NCBI RefSeq assembly: GCF_943914015.1 | Contig: NZ_CALUAK010000002.1 | Location: 1 to 57,403, forward strand | DNA length: 57,403 nt | Source: an uncultured Corynebacterium sp. | Lineage (GTDB): Bacteria; Actinomycetota; Actinomycetes; Mycobacteriales; Mycobacteriaceae | Reading direction: 5' to 3' | Shown: positions 8,461 to 16,973 of the stretch, piece by piece | How positions within the stretch are numbered: position 1 is the stretch's first letter | Layout of the letters: each line of letters starts with the position of its first letter | The notes under the pieces: generated by a model | What the model was told of the DNA's origin: nothing | The model's database searches: none | What the model saw: the letters and a program-made list of their open reading frames with translations, nothing else | Program-made: the position numbers and the translations under genes

Positions 8461-9135
8461 CTACACCTCCACGTAGGTTTTTGGTTTTGCCCCCAACTCT
8501 AGCGCCACCGACACCGCTGCCGCGACATCTTTCGTCACCTTCCGCTTCGCTAGGTTCCTTGCCGACACGCTCAAGCGGATCACGCCGCCCCGGCGCGCCG
8601 TGCGCTCCACCGCGTGGGTGATGGCGGAGCGCCACCAGCGGGAGGCGCCATACCCCTCCCCCACGGAGAGGTTTCGTGCCGGGACCAGGGTGTTTGTTTC
8701 CAGAATGTGGATGCCTTTGGTGGACAGTGCCCGGGTGAAGCCGAACTCGGGGAGGACGGAGAGGGTGCCCTCCGAGAGGCGCCAGCGAGGGGGAGCAAAG
8801 ATGGGCGTCGAAAAGCCAAGGCGTTCCATTTGGGCGACGGCACCGGTCAGGCGGAGGCGGGCCTCGTGGGCGGGCAGGGTGGCGAACTCCGCGCGGCGGC
8901 CCTGGGCGGGCTGGTCGAACCCATTGAGAACAAAAGCGTCGCCATCTGCGAGTTTGCGTTCAAAAAAGCGCCGGGTATCGGCATCCTTCGCCAGGTGCCA
9001 GTTGCCATCGATGTGCGGGGCGATGAGGAGGCTGACGGGAACATCCCACGCCTCCAGCTCGCGCATGAACTGCGCCGCCGGCGTCCTCGTCTCGGTGAAG
9101 ACGGAGGAAATGGATACCAGAAGGGTTGCACTCAC
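8461..9135 (-). CDS. DUF2334 polysaccharide-deacetylase-like protein
   Basis: A 224-residue protein of the DUF2334 group, a branch of the NodB-like carbohydrate esterase fold. Visible hallmarks are the N-terminal LLVSISSVF strand, the PVSLLIAPHIDGNWHL segment and the FAPPRWRLS motif, matching actinobacterial DUF2334 proteins. The GTG at 9135 places the conserved first strand right after the start; the longer frame from 9189 adds residues that do not fit the family. No signal peptide is seen, so it is probably cytosolic. Substrate unknown. It is coupled to the small acidic gene downstream. Confidence 0.72.
   Translation of the reverse strand: MSATLLVSISSVFTETRTPAAQFMRELEAWDVPVSLLIAPHIDGNWHLAKDADTRRFFERKLADGDAFVLNGFDQPAQGRRAEFATLPAHEARLRLTGAVAQMERLGFSTPIFAPPRWRLSEGTLSVLPEFGFTRALSTKGIHILETNTLVPARNLSVGEGYGASRWWRSAITHAVERTARRGGVIRLSVSARNLAKRKVTKDVAAAVSVALELGAKPKTYVEV
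8652..8671. repeat. Copy of a dispersed short motif ending ACGGAGAGG
   Basis: A C-rich run followed by ACGGAGAGG, inside the DUF2334 gene. Two other long copies occur at 19118-19136 and 30074-30096. Confidence 0.4.
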
Positions 9136-9200
9136 CCACTCAGTATCACACCGATTGCTCCGACTCGCAGCGCATGCGCTGACGCGCACGTCAGCGCACG

Positions 9201-11279
9201 TTATTCGGTCAACCCCGTGATCTGATTGACGAGCCAGGCAGCGTCTTCACGGGAGCGTCGAATAGCGTCGTAGCGACCAGACACCCCACCGTGACCGGCG
9301 ACCATCTCCGTGCGAAGAAGGAACTCCCCCGAGGTCGCCACGTCGCGGAGCTTCGCAATCCACTTCGCCGGCTCCACATAAAGGACGCGGGTGTCATTGA
9401 GGGATGTCGTCGCCAAAATATTCGGGTACGGCTTCGCCTCCACATTCTCATACGGCGCGTAACTTGCCATGTAGTCGTACACTTCTGCTTCGTGGTACGG
9501 GTCGCCCCACTCATCCCACTCCGTCACCGTTAACGGCAACTCCGGTTTCAGCATCGACGTCAACGGATCCACAAACGGCACATCCGCACGAATCGCCTTA
9601 AACCGATCCCCACCCATATTCGCTACCGCGCCCATGAGCAGGCCGCCCGCACTGCCACCCGAGGCGCCGAGCATCGCAGGCGTGGTGTAGCCATGGGCAA
9701 TCAAATAATCCGCGACCGTGATGAAATCCTCGAAGGTGTGCTTCTTGTTCAGGCCCTTGCCGTCGTCGTACCAGGACCTGCCCATTTCGCCGCCGCCGCG
9801 AACATGCACCTCCACGAAGCGGATTCCCCTATCTAGCAGGGAAACTCTTGCAGAACTGAACTGGGGTCCACCACTAAACTCGTAGGCCCCGTAGCCCGTC
9901 ATGTGCGTCGGGTACGGGACATCCGGGTCGAGATCGTGGCGCTGCACGATGGAAACGGGGATGTTTTTGCCGTCGGGGGTGGGCACCCACAAGCGATGCG
10001 ACTCGTACTGGCTGGGGTCGTACCCCCCAAGGACCTTTTCCTGCTTGAGCAGCGTCTTCTCGTCAGTTTTGACATCCACGGCGTAGATCGCCGGCGTATT
10101 CGTGTACGTGACGTAGTAGGCGCGGAACACCGGCGACTCCCACAGGCCACCGCCGGACATCCCCGTCGAGGATAGCTCCTCGTCGCCGAGGTGCACGAGC
10201 TCCCAGTCGCCAACGCCACGCTTGATATAGCTCTTGCTCAGGCCGCTCTCCATCCTGCCCAACAGCAAAAAGTCACGGTAGGCTGCTGCCCCCGTAATCC
10301 TCGCATCGTCCGAGTGGGCCATGAGTTCCTCCCCAAACTCCAGTGGCTTGCCGACGGGCGACAGGCCACACGAGTAGTTCGGGCTCAGCTTGTTGTGAGT
10401 CACGAGCCACATGTCCTCCCCACCCACGACCGCATGCGTCAGTTCATAGTCCACGCCCTCCTCGCGGGGGCGGATGAGACGAAACTCGCCCTCCGGATCG
10501 TCGGCAGGCAAATAGTAATACTCACTCGTCAACTTCGACGAGCAGCCAATCATCACAAACTTATCCGAGACCGTCAGACCCGAACCTACCCAATACCGCT
10601 CATCCGGCTCGTGGAAGACACACACATCCTCACTACGAGGCGTACCCACCTTGTGGCGCCACACGGAATCCGGGCGCCACGCCTCATCGACCGTGTCGTA
10701 AAACAGGTAATCCTCGCCCACCCACGTGCAGCCAGACGAAATATTCTCCAACACATCGGGGAGATCCTCCCCCGTCGAAAGATCACGAATGCGGAGGGTG
10801 TAGCGCTCATTGCCCTCGAGGTCCAACGAGTAGGCGAGGTAGCGACCCGAATCCGTCACCGCCACCACACCGACAGAAAAGAACTCCTGACCTTGGGATT
10901 CCTTCTCCATATCGAAGATGACCTCTTCGCCCGGCAGCTCCGAGTCGTGCTGCACCTGCGGAGGAATCCACTCATCACCTGCAGGAACCCTGCAGAATCG
11001 GCCGTAATTCTGCCCCTTTTCAATGCGCGAAAAATACCAATAGCCCCGCCCCCTGCTCGGCAGGCTCATGTTGGTCTCATGGATGCGGCTGAGCACCTCG
11101 TCATACAGGTTTTGGGTAAGAGTGCCCAGGTGGGACATCGATTCCTCTGCGTGGGTGTTGGAGGCACGCAAAAAATCCAAGGCCTCATCTTTGTTACGCA
11201 TCCACTCGTAGTCGTCGACAAATTCGCGGCCGTGGAAGGAGCGGATGGTGGGAATTTTCTTCGCGGTAGGCATAGTCAT
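9201..11279 (-). CDS. ptrB: Protease II / oligopeptidase B (S9 family)
   Basis: A cytosolic serine oligopeptidase that cuts short peptides, typically after Lys or Arg. The 692-residue length is normal for the family: an N-terminal seven-bladed propeller (to about residue 410) and a C-terminal hydrolase domain. The nucleophile Ser lies in GASGGSAGGLL, the catalytic Asp in SLNDTRVLY and the His in AGHGGVSGR near the C-terminus. It appears to be transcribed alone, with the purC terminator region upstream. The ATG at 11279 is followed by a normal N-terminus. Confidence 0.9.
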   Translation of the reverse strand: MTMPTAKKIPTIRSFHGREFVDDYEWMRNKDEALDFLRASNTHAEESMSHLGTLTQNLYDEVLSRIHETNMSLPSRGRGYWYFSRIEKGQNYGRFCRVPAGDEWIPPQVQHDSELPGEEVIFDMEKESQGQEFFSVGVVAVTDSGRYLAYSLDLEGNERYTLRIRDLSTGEDLPDVLENISSGCTWVGEDYLFYDTVDEAWRPDSVWRHKVGTPRSEDVCVFHEPDERYWVGSGLTVSDKFVMIGCSSKLTSEYYYLPADDPEGEFRLIRPREEGVDYELTHAVVGGEDMWLVTHNKLSPNYSCGLSPVGKPLEFGEELMAHSDDARITGAAAYRDFLLLGRMESGLSKSYIKRGVGDWELVHLGDEELSSTGMSGGGLWESPVFRAYYVTYTNTPAIYAVDVKTDEKTLLKQEKVLGGYDPSQYESHRLWVPTPDGKNIPVSIVQRHDLDPDVPYPTHMTGYGAYEFSGGPQFSSARVSLLDRGIRFVEVHVRGGGEMGRSWYDDGKGLNKKHTFEDFITVADYLIAHGYTTPAMLGASGGSAGGLLMGAVANMGGDRFKAIRADVPFVDPLTSMLKPELPLTVTEWDEWGDPYHEAEVYDYMASYAPYENVEAKPYPNILATTSLNDTRVLYVEPAKWIAKLRDVATSGEFLLRTEMVAGHGGVSGRYDAIRRSREDAAWLVNQITGLTE

Positions 11280-11338
11280 GGCCCCTTACTCTACACGGAG
11301 AGGAAAGATGGCCTGAACAGGGTGTTTACCAAAATTTA

Positions 11339-11380
11339 GAAAAACCCCCAGGTCAGGAGGGGGAATCCTGTCCGTGGGGG
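11339..11380 (-). terminator. Terminator after purC
   Basis: On the minus strand an imperfect stem (CCCCCACGGACAGGA with TCCTGACCTGGGGG) is followed at once by a T-run. It lies just beyond the purC stop codon. Confidence 0.8.
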
Positions 11381-11394
11381 TGTGAGGTGCGGTT

Positions 11395-12288
11395 TTAGGC
11401 GCAATGACCGATCCAGTCCTTGAACTTGGTGCCGGTGATGCGCTCGTAGGCCTCGATGTAGCGCTCGCGGGTGGCCTCCACGACGGAGCCGGGCAGGCTC
11501 GGCGGGTTCTCGCCGGAGGCGCGGTCCCAGCCGGAGTCGGGGCCGGTGAGCCAGTTGCGGAGGTACTGCTTGTCAAAGCTGGGCTGGACCTTGCCCTCGA
11601 CGTAGGTGTCGGCGTCCCAGTAGCGGGAGGAGTCGGGGGTGAGGACTTCGTCGGCAAGCGTGAGGGTGCCGTTGTCGTCGAGGCCGAACTCGAACTTGGT
11701 GTCGGCGACGATGACGCCCTTGGCGATGGCGATCTCGGCGCCCTGGGTGTAGAGGTCGAGGGTGGCGTCGCGAAGCTGGGTAGCCAGCTTCTCACCGAGC
11801 TTTTCGACGACCGCCTCGAAGCTGACGTTCTCGTCGTGCTCGCCGTAGTCGGCCTTCGTGGCCGGGGTGAAGATGGGTTCCGGAAGACGAGACGCCTCCT
11901 TCAGGCCGTCGGGAAGCTCAATCCCACAGACAGACCCCTTCTCCTCGTACTCGACCAGCGCAGAACCCGTGAGGTAGCCACGGGCGACACACTCGAACGG
12001 GAGCATTTTCAGCTTCTTGCACACCATCGCGCGCCCGAGAACCTCCTCGGGGATACGCTCATCGTCGATCGGACCAGCCAGGTGGTTGGGGAAATCGAGG
12101 TTATCGAAGAAGAAATTACTCATCGCGGTGAGCACGCGGCCCTTGTCCGGGATCTCCGAATCAAGGATGTAGTCGTATGCCGAGATGCGGTCGCTCGTGA
12201 CAAGCAGGAGGGTCGCGTCATCCACCTCGTAGATTTCACGCACCTTACCTGCCGAAAAATGCTCATACGCAGATAGTTCAGGTCGCAT
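11395..12288 (-). CDS. purC: SAICAR synthetase
   Basis: Phosphoribosylaminoimidazole-succinocarboxamide synthase joins aspartate to CAIR using ATP in purine synthesis. The 297-residue protein has the family N-terminus (GKVREIYEVDD, TSDRISAYD) and the CVARGYLTGSALVEY and IADTKFEFG signatures, with a length typical for actinobacteria. It lies near purB and purD on the same strand but is separated from them by two divergent genes, so it has its own promoter in the 134-nt gap to 12423. Confidence 0.95.
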   Translation of the reverse strand: MRPELSAYEHFSAGKVREIYEVDDATLLLVTSDRISAYDYILDSEIPDKGRVLTAMSNFFFDNLDFPNHLAGPIDDERIPEEVLGRAMVCKKLKMLPFECVARGYLTGSALVEYEEKGSVCGIELPDGLKEASRLPEPIFTPATKADYGEHDENVSFEAVVEKLGEKLATQLRDATLDLYTQGAEIAIAKGVIVADTKFEFGLDDNGTLTLADEVLTPDSSRYWDADTYVEGKVQPSFDKQYLRNWLTGPDSGWDRASGENPPSLPGSVVEATRERYIEAYERITGTKFKDWIGHCA

Positions 12289-12422
12289 GTGCTATTACTC
12301 TAGACCCATCAAAACCAATTTTCCACGCATCCACCTGCCACATGAGCGATACCGCACGCCCCACCCCACACACCTGCGACTAAGGGTTTACCCCACCACC
12401 TAGCCCAGGTAACCTATCCCCC

Positions 12423-13250
12423 ATGAAGCTCACGGCCCTCGCGCTGGCGGCAACGCTCCCCCTCACCTACTCCGTCACATTCACCCCCGACACCAACGAG
12501 CCCCTCGACGGCCAACCCCAGGAGTGGCTCTGCACCATTACACCAGAAAACCCCACCGGCCAGGCCTTCTTCTCAGAATTGGCGACAGCCCGCGCACAGC
12601 TACGCACCAACCTCCTCCACCGCTTCAGCGCCTACCGCGACACCATCGACGACCTCGATAACCGCATCACCTGGGCCGCCAAATTCGGCATCTCCGAACC
12701 AGATTCCGACATCCTCGACCGTGACACCGCCGCCATGGCGAAAATCCTCGTCCAAAACGGCTTCAAAGCATCCGAAATCGACTTCCTTTTCTCCACAGTC
12801 CCCCCAGCTAGCACCACGATTCCTCTCGGTGTGGTGGAGGACGTGGCCGTCGGGGCAACCTACACGGGGGAGGCGGCCGCACGTGTTGATGCCGACACGC
12901 TCGCCGCAGAATTCGAGGAGGCACTGGCGCAGGAATCTTTCCTGGTGCCGCAAGACGCGTCGGAGGCGTTGAAGGAGGAAGCGGGGCGCGTCGACAAGCG
13001 AGTGCGGGAGGAAGCGGGGAGGGTGAGGTTTGATGCCCCCTCCTACCACGAAGCGCTTTCGGTGTGTGAGCAGGGCATTGGTGCGAGAAAAGGGGTGAGT
13101 GCGGGGTCAGTTATGAGGGAGCCGAGCGGGGCGGAGTATCGGCCGGTGGAGATTTTTGGGATTGTTTTGGGTGCGGTGGGTCTCGCGGGGGTGGTTGCGT
13201 GGCTGTACACTATGGCCAAACACTTCGACGTGAGGAGGATCCTTCCATGA
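12423..13250 (+). CDS. Exported, membrane-anchored protein of unknown function
   Basis: A 275-residue protein with a short N-terminal signal-like segment and a C-terminal hydrophobic helix (about residues 243-262) followed by a short basic tail. The middle is helical and acidic. I do not recognise the family; it resembles proteins found only in corynebacteria. A TAACCT box ends 7 nt before the ATG and no ribosome site is visible, which suggests a leaderless transcript. Its stop codon overlaps the ATG of the next small exported protein (ATGA). Confidence 0.65.
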   Translation: MKLTALALAATLPLTYSVTFTPDTNEPLDGQPQEWLCTITPENPTGQAFFSELATARAQLRTNLLHRFSAYRDTIDDLDNRITWAAKFGISEPDSDILDRDTAAMAKILVQNGFKASEIDFLFSTVPPASTTIPLGVVEDVAVGATYTGEAAARVDADTLAAEFEEALAQESFLVPQDASEALKEEAGRVDKRVREEAGRVRFDAPSYHEALSVCEQGIGARKGVSAGSVMREPSGAEYRPVEIFGIVLGAVGLAGVVAWLYTMAKHFDVRRILP

Positions 13251-13600
13251 AACTGGCAACGCTTGCGGTGAGCGGCATGGTCATTTGTTCGACGCTTGTG
13301 GCTCCGGCGACGGCTGGCGCGGATGTCCAGGTCACGGTGGGGGAAAATTCGGAGCTCAAGGGGGACACGGCGGCGGAGGATTTCACGGGTCCGGCGCAGC
13401 GTCGTCCGTTGCAGACGGCGGAGGCGTCGTCCACGGCTGATGGGTCGGTGGGGAACCTGTTGAAGCTTGTGGGGCTGCAGTTTTCGACATCGACGCCGAC
13501 GGAGATCGCCCGGATTGTGACGTTTGTGGCGGGGATTGTGACGCAGATTGCGCTTGTTGTGGGCAAGATGGCGGAGCAGGAGAAGGAGCCCGCCGAGTAG
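13247..13600 (+). CDS. Small exported protein of unknown function
   Basis: A 117-residue protein with a clear signal peptide (cleavage near ATAGA), a polar middle, and a C-terminal hydrophobic stretch (about residues 88-108) before an acidic end. The ATG at 13247 is chosen because GAGGAGGA stands 8 nt upstream, inside the preceding gene, and it overlaps that gene's stop by 4 nt. The pair is thus co-translated and may act together at the cell envelope. No family recognised. Confidence 0.68.
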   Translation: MKLATLAVSGMVICSTLVAPATAGADVQVTVGENSELKGDTAAEDFTGPAQRRPLQTAEASSTADGSVGNLLKLVGLQFSTSTPTEIARIVTFVAGIVTQIALVVGKMAEQEKEPAE

Positions 13601-13613
13601 CTGCTTGGACGCG

Positions 13614-13649
13614 AAAAAGGCTGTGACCATCGCTGGTCACAGCCTTTTT
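13614..13649. terminator. Bidirectional terminator between exported pair and purB
   Basis: A perfect 15-bp inverted repeat (AAAAAGGCTGTGACC and its complement) with a 6-nt loop, bounded by A-run and T-run, serves both convergent units. Confidence 0.92.
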
Positions 13650-13657
13650 CTTCTTCG

Positions 13658-15085
13658 TTAGAGGATGTCTCCCGGCATGTAGTTCGCAGCATCCGGGTGT
13701 GCCTCGACGAGGGCGTTGACCTGGTCGACGACGCGGGCGATTTGGGAGCCGGCGGCGCCGATGAAGGCGTGCTTGTCGGCGAGGGCGGCGTCGAGGGCGG
13801 CGCGGTCGAGAGGGAGGCGGGGATCGTCGGCAAGCCTGTCGATGAGGTCCTGCTCACCGCCGTTTTCGCGCATGTTGAGGGCGACGGCGACGGCGTTTTC
13901 CTTGATCACCTCGTGGGCGGTTTCGCGGCCGACGCCGGCGCGGACGGCGGCCATGAGGATCCTCGTCGTGGCGAGGAACGGGAGGTAGCGCTCGAGCTCG
14001 CGGTTGATCATCGCGGGGAAGGCACCGAACTCCTTCAGGACGGTGAGGAAGGTTTCGAACTGGCCGTCGATGGCGAAGAAGGCGTCGGGAAGCGCAACGC
14101 GGCGGACGACGGAGCAGAACACATCGCCCTCGTTCCACTGCTGGCCGGCGAGGTCAGCAACCATCGTGTTGTAGCCGCGGAGGATGACCTGGAAGCCGCA
14201 GACGCGCTCGCAGGAGCGGGCGTTCATCTTGTGGGGCATCGCCGACGAGCCGACCTGGCCCTTCTTGAAGCCCTCCGTCACCGTCTCGTTGCCCGCCATG
14301 AGGCGGATGGTGTGGGCGAAGCTGGACGGGCCCGCACCGAGCTGTACGAGGGTAGAGACCACATCGAGGTCGAGGGACCGGGGGTACACCTGGCCGACCG
14401 AGTCGAGCACCCGGGAAATCCCCAGGTGGGAAGCAATGCGGGACTCGAGCTCCGCGAGCTTCTTCTCGTCGCCGCCCATAAGGTCAAGCATGTCCTGGGA
14501 CGTGCCCATCGGGCCCTTGATCCCCCGGAGCGGATAGCGGTCCAACAGGTTGTTCAGCTTTTCGACGGCCACAAGCATCTCGTCGGCAGCCGACGCAAAC
14601 CGCTTCCCCAACGTGGTGGCCTGCGCCGCCACGTTGTGGGACCGACCAGCCATGACCAGCCCCTGGTACTCCGTCGCCTTCTCCGCCAGGCGGGCAAGAA
14701 CAGTAACAGCCTTGTCGCGGATGAGCGTCATCGACTGGTACATCTGCACCTGCTCCACATTCTCCGTCAGATCACGCGACGTCATCCCCTTATGAATGTG
14801 CTCATAGCCAGCCAGCGCATTGAACTCCTCAATGCGGGCCTTCACATCGTGGCGGGTAACCTTCTCCCGCTCCGCGATCGACTCCAGGTCCACCTCATCC
14901 ACGTGGGCCTCATAGGCCGCAATGGCCCCGTCGGGAATGTCCACGCCCAAGTCCTTCTGCGCCTTCATCACGGCGATCCAGAGCTGGCGCTCCATCTTAA
15001 TCTTCGCATCCGCACTCCACAGATCCTTCATCTTCTGGGAGGCGTACCTGCTAGCTAACACATTTGGGATACTCACAGCGCTCAT
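13658..15085 (-). CDS. purB: Adenylosuccinate lyase
   Basis: Cleaves fumarate from SAICAR and from adenylosuccinate, acting twice in purine synthesis. The 475-residue protein carries the superfamily signature SSAMPHKMNA (flexible loop with the catalytic Ser) and the TSRDLTEN and AGRSHNVAAQATT segments that line the active site. Its ATG overlaps the purD stop codon by one base (TAATG), so purD-purB is an operon with coupled translation. Length is normal for the actinobacterial type. Confidence 0.95.
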   Translation of the reverse strand: MSAVSIPNVLASRYASQKMKDLWSADAKIKMERQLWIAVMKAQKDLGVDIPDGAIAAYEAHVDEVDLESIAEREKVTRHDVKARIEEFNALAGYEHIHKGMTSRDLTENVEQVQMYQSMTLIRDKAVTVLARLAEKATEYQGLVMAGRSHNVAAQATTLGKRFASAADEMLVAVEKLNNLLDRYPLRGIKGPMGTSQDMLDLMGGDEKKLAELESRIASHLGISRVLDSVGQVYPRSLDLDVVSTLVQLGAGPSSFAHTIRLMAGNETVTEGFKKGQVGSSAMPHKMNARSCERVCGFQVILRGYNTMVADLAGQQWNEGDVFCSVVRRVALPDAFFAIDGQFETFLTVLKEFGAFPAMINRELERYLPFLATTRILMAAVRAGVGRETAHEVIKENAVAVALNMRENGGEQDLIDRLADDPRLPLDRAALDAALADKHAFIGAAGSQIARVVDQVNALVEAHPDAANYMPGDIL

Positions 15086-16305
15086 TATTGCACGCTCAAC
15101 TTTCCCTCGGCGGCCTTCAGCCCAATATCCCGCCGATAATGGCTCCCCCGCAGCTCAATCCGCGAAATCTGCTCGTAGGCTGCCGTCCGCGCCTCCTCCA
15201 GGCTCTCCCCCAGCCCCACGACGGACAGGACGCGACCACCGGCGGAGACAAGCTGGCCATCCTTCACGGCGGTGCCGGCGTGCAGCGCGCCCTCCGCACC
15301 CGTGATGACATCGCCCTTCACCGGGTTTTGCGGGTAGCCCTCGGCCGCGAGCACGACGGTGACGGCGTAGCCGGGCTTCCAGGAGATAGGCCCCATCCCC
15401 ACCAAGCGGTTTTGTGCCGTGGCCAGGAGGTATTCGCTCAAATTGGAATCGAAGAGGGCGAGGATGGATTGGGTCTCCGGGTCACCGAAGCGGCAGTTGA
15501 ACTCGACTACGGCGGGGCCTTTCTTCCCCCAGGCTAGGCCCGCGTACAGGAGGCCGCTGTAGGAGTCACCCTGGGCGACCATTTGCTTGGCGACGGGCCG
15601 GACCACCTCGTTGACGATGTGGTCAACGTTTTCCCTACTCACCCACGGCAGGGGCGCGTAGGCGCCCATGCCACCGGTGTTCGGACCCTCGTCATTCTCC
15701 CCCACGCGCTTGTGATCCTGGGCGGGCAGGAGGGGCACAACGGTTTCGCCGTCGACCAGGCAGAATAGTGAAATTTCTGGGCCGTCGAGGAAGCTTTCCA
15801 CGAGGACTGGGTTGCCAGAGGCGATGACGTCGCGGGCGTGAGCGGTGGCGGCAGCGAGGTCCTCGGTGACGACAACACCCTTGCCGGCGGCGAGGCCGTC
15901 GTCCTTGACGACGTAGGGGGCGTCGAAGTGGCTGAGGACCTCATCGATCTGGGAGGCGTCGGTAATCTGCTCGGCGCGTGCGGTGGCCACCCCAGCCTTA
16001 GCCATAACGTCCTTGGCGAAGGCCTTGGAGCCTTCGATGCGGGCGGCGGACTTGGAGGGGCCGAAGACGTCGAAGCCCTCGGCGCGGAGGACGTCGGCAA
16101 GCCCCTCGACGAGCGGAACCTCGGGGCCGACGACAACCAAATCTGGAGTAATGTCCCTGCACAGGTCCACAAAGTTCTCCGTGGGGTGGCAGGTGGCGGC
16201 GGTCATGCCGGGGTTGCCGGGGGCGACGTGGACATCATTTCCGGGGGCGAGGGCGTTAACAAGGGCGTGTTCGCGGGCGCCCGATCCGATTACCAAAATA
16301 CGCAT
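15085..16305 (-). CDS. purD: Phosphoribosylamine-glycine ligase
   Basis: GAR synthetase joins glycine to phosphoribosylamine with ATP, the second step of purine synthesis. The protein begins MRILVIGSGAREHAL, the diagnostic N-terminus, so the ATG at 16305 is the start although the frame is open 300 nt further. The ATP-grasp centre contains VVKDDGLAAGKGVVV and EFNCRFGDPETQ. At 406 residues it is near the usual 420. The gene is divergent from the HIT gene with 27 nt between the starts, and it is coupled to purB. Confidence 0.94.
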   Translation of the reverse strand: MRILVIGSGAREHALVNALAPGNDVHVAPGNPGMTAATCHPTENFVDLCRDITPDLVVVGPEVPLVEGLADVLRAEGFDVFGPSKSAARIEGSKAFAKDVMAKAGVATARAEQITDASQIDEVLSHFDAPYVVKDDGLAAGKGVVVTEDLAAATAHARDVIASGNPVLVESFLDGPEISLFCLVDGETVVPLLPAQDHKRVGENDEGPNTGGMGAYAPLPWVSRENVDHIVNEVVRPVAKQMVAQGDSYSGLLYAGLAWGKKGPAVVEFNCRFGDPETQSILALFDSNLSEYLLATAQNRLVGMGPISWKPGYAVTVVLAAEGYPQNPVKGDVITGAEGALHAGTAVKDGQLVSAGGRVLSVVGLGESLEEARTAAYEQISRIELRGSHYRRDIGLKAAEGKLSVQ

Positions 16306-16332
16306 GGGCCTAAGCGTACTAGGATTTAAACC

Positions 16333-16731
16333 ATGAGCAGCATTTTTTCTAAGATTATCGCCGGGGAGATTCCCGGTCGTTTTGTGTACAGGGATGATTC
16401 CGTCGTCGCGTTTTTGGACGTGGCACCGCAGCAAAAAGGCCACACGCTGGTGGTTCCGGTGAAGGAGGTCAATAAGTGGACCGACTTGGATCCCGAGACG
16501 TGGCAGCACCTGACCGAGGTGGCGCAGAAGGTGGGCAAAGCGGTCATCGAGGTGTTTGGGTCTGAGCGGGCGAGCTTCATTATCGCCGGCTTTGATGTGC
16601 CACACACGCACATTCACGTGTTCCCCGCTAACGATATGACCGGCTACAACCTTGGGAACAAGGTGGAGGTCACCGACGAGGAGCAGGATGAGATTGCGGA
16701 GAGGCTGTCGGCGTGCATAAAGCGTTTGTAA
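16333..16731 (+). CDS. HIT-family nucleotide hydrolase/transferase
   Basis: A 132-residue histidine-triad protein; these hydrolyse nucleoside phosphoramidates or dinucleotides. The triad motif HTHIHVF is at about residue 97, and the N-terminal SIFSKIIAGEIPGRFVYRDD segment is typical of the HinT branch. The first bases after the divergent purD start leave only 27 nt for promoters. The ferredoxin gene begins inside its last 19 bases, so the two are coupled. Confidence 0.9.
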   Translation: MSSIFSKIIAGEIPGRFVYRDDSVVAFLDVAPQQKGHTLVVPVKEVNKWTDLDPETWQHLTEVAQKVGKAVIEVFGSERASFIIAGFDVPHTHIHVFPANDMTGYNLGNKVEVTDEEQDEIAERLSACIKRL

Positions 16732-16973
16732 ACGATACGGAATACGAGTTCGACTGGCCGAAGGATACGGTGCTTTTGGAGGCGATGGAGGCGTCGGGAA
16801 TTCCGGCGAACTACTCGTGCCGCCAGGGCGAGTGTGGCTCGTGCCAGGTGTATATCGAGGGTGGGGCCTCGCACATGCGGCCCCACGAGTACCAGCCCGA
16901 CGAGGGGATCACGCTGGCGTGCCAGACGCTGCGTGATGACGACGGGCCGTTTGAGGTGGAGAGCGTCTTTTAG
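16713..16973 (+). CDS. Plant-type [2Fe-2S] ferredoxin
   Basis: An 86-residue electron carrier. Four cysteines are arranged as SCRQGECGSC plus a distal LACQT, the classical [2Fe-2S] pattern. The GTG at 16713 lies within the HIT gene, with GAGAGG upstream. It ends 4 bp inside the convergent sensor-kinase gene. Redox partners cannot be told from the sequence. Confidence 0.88.
   Translation: MHKAFVNDTEYEFDWPKDTVLLEAMEASGIPANYSCRQGECGSCQVYIEGGASHMRPHEYQPDEGITLACQTLRDDDGPFEVESVF

Noticed and set aside
13697..15058. A 453-codon open frame antisense to purB
   Set aside because: It is a shadow of purB, which has clear family motifs; no ribosome site or homology on the other strand.
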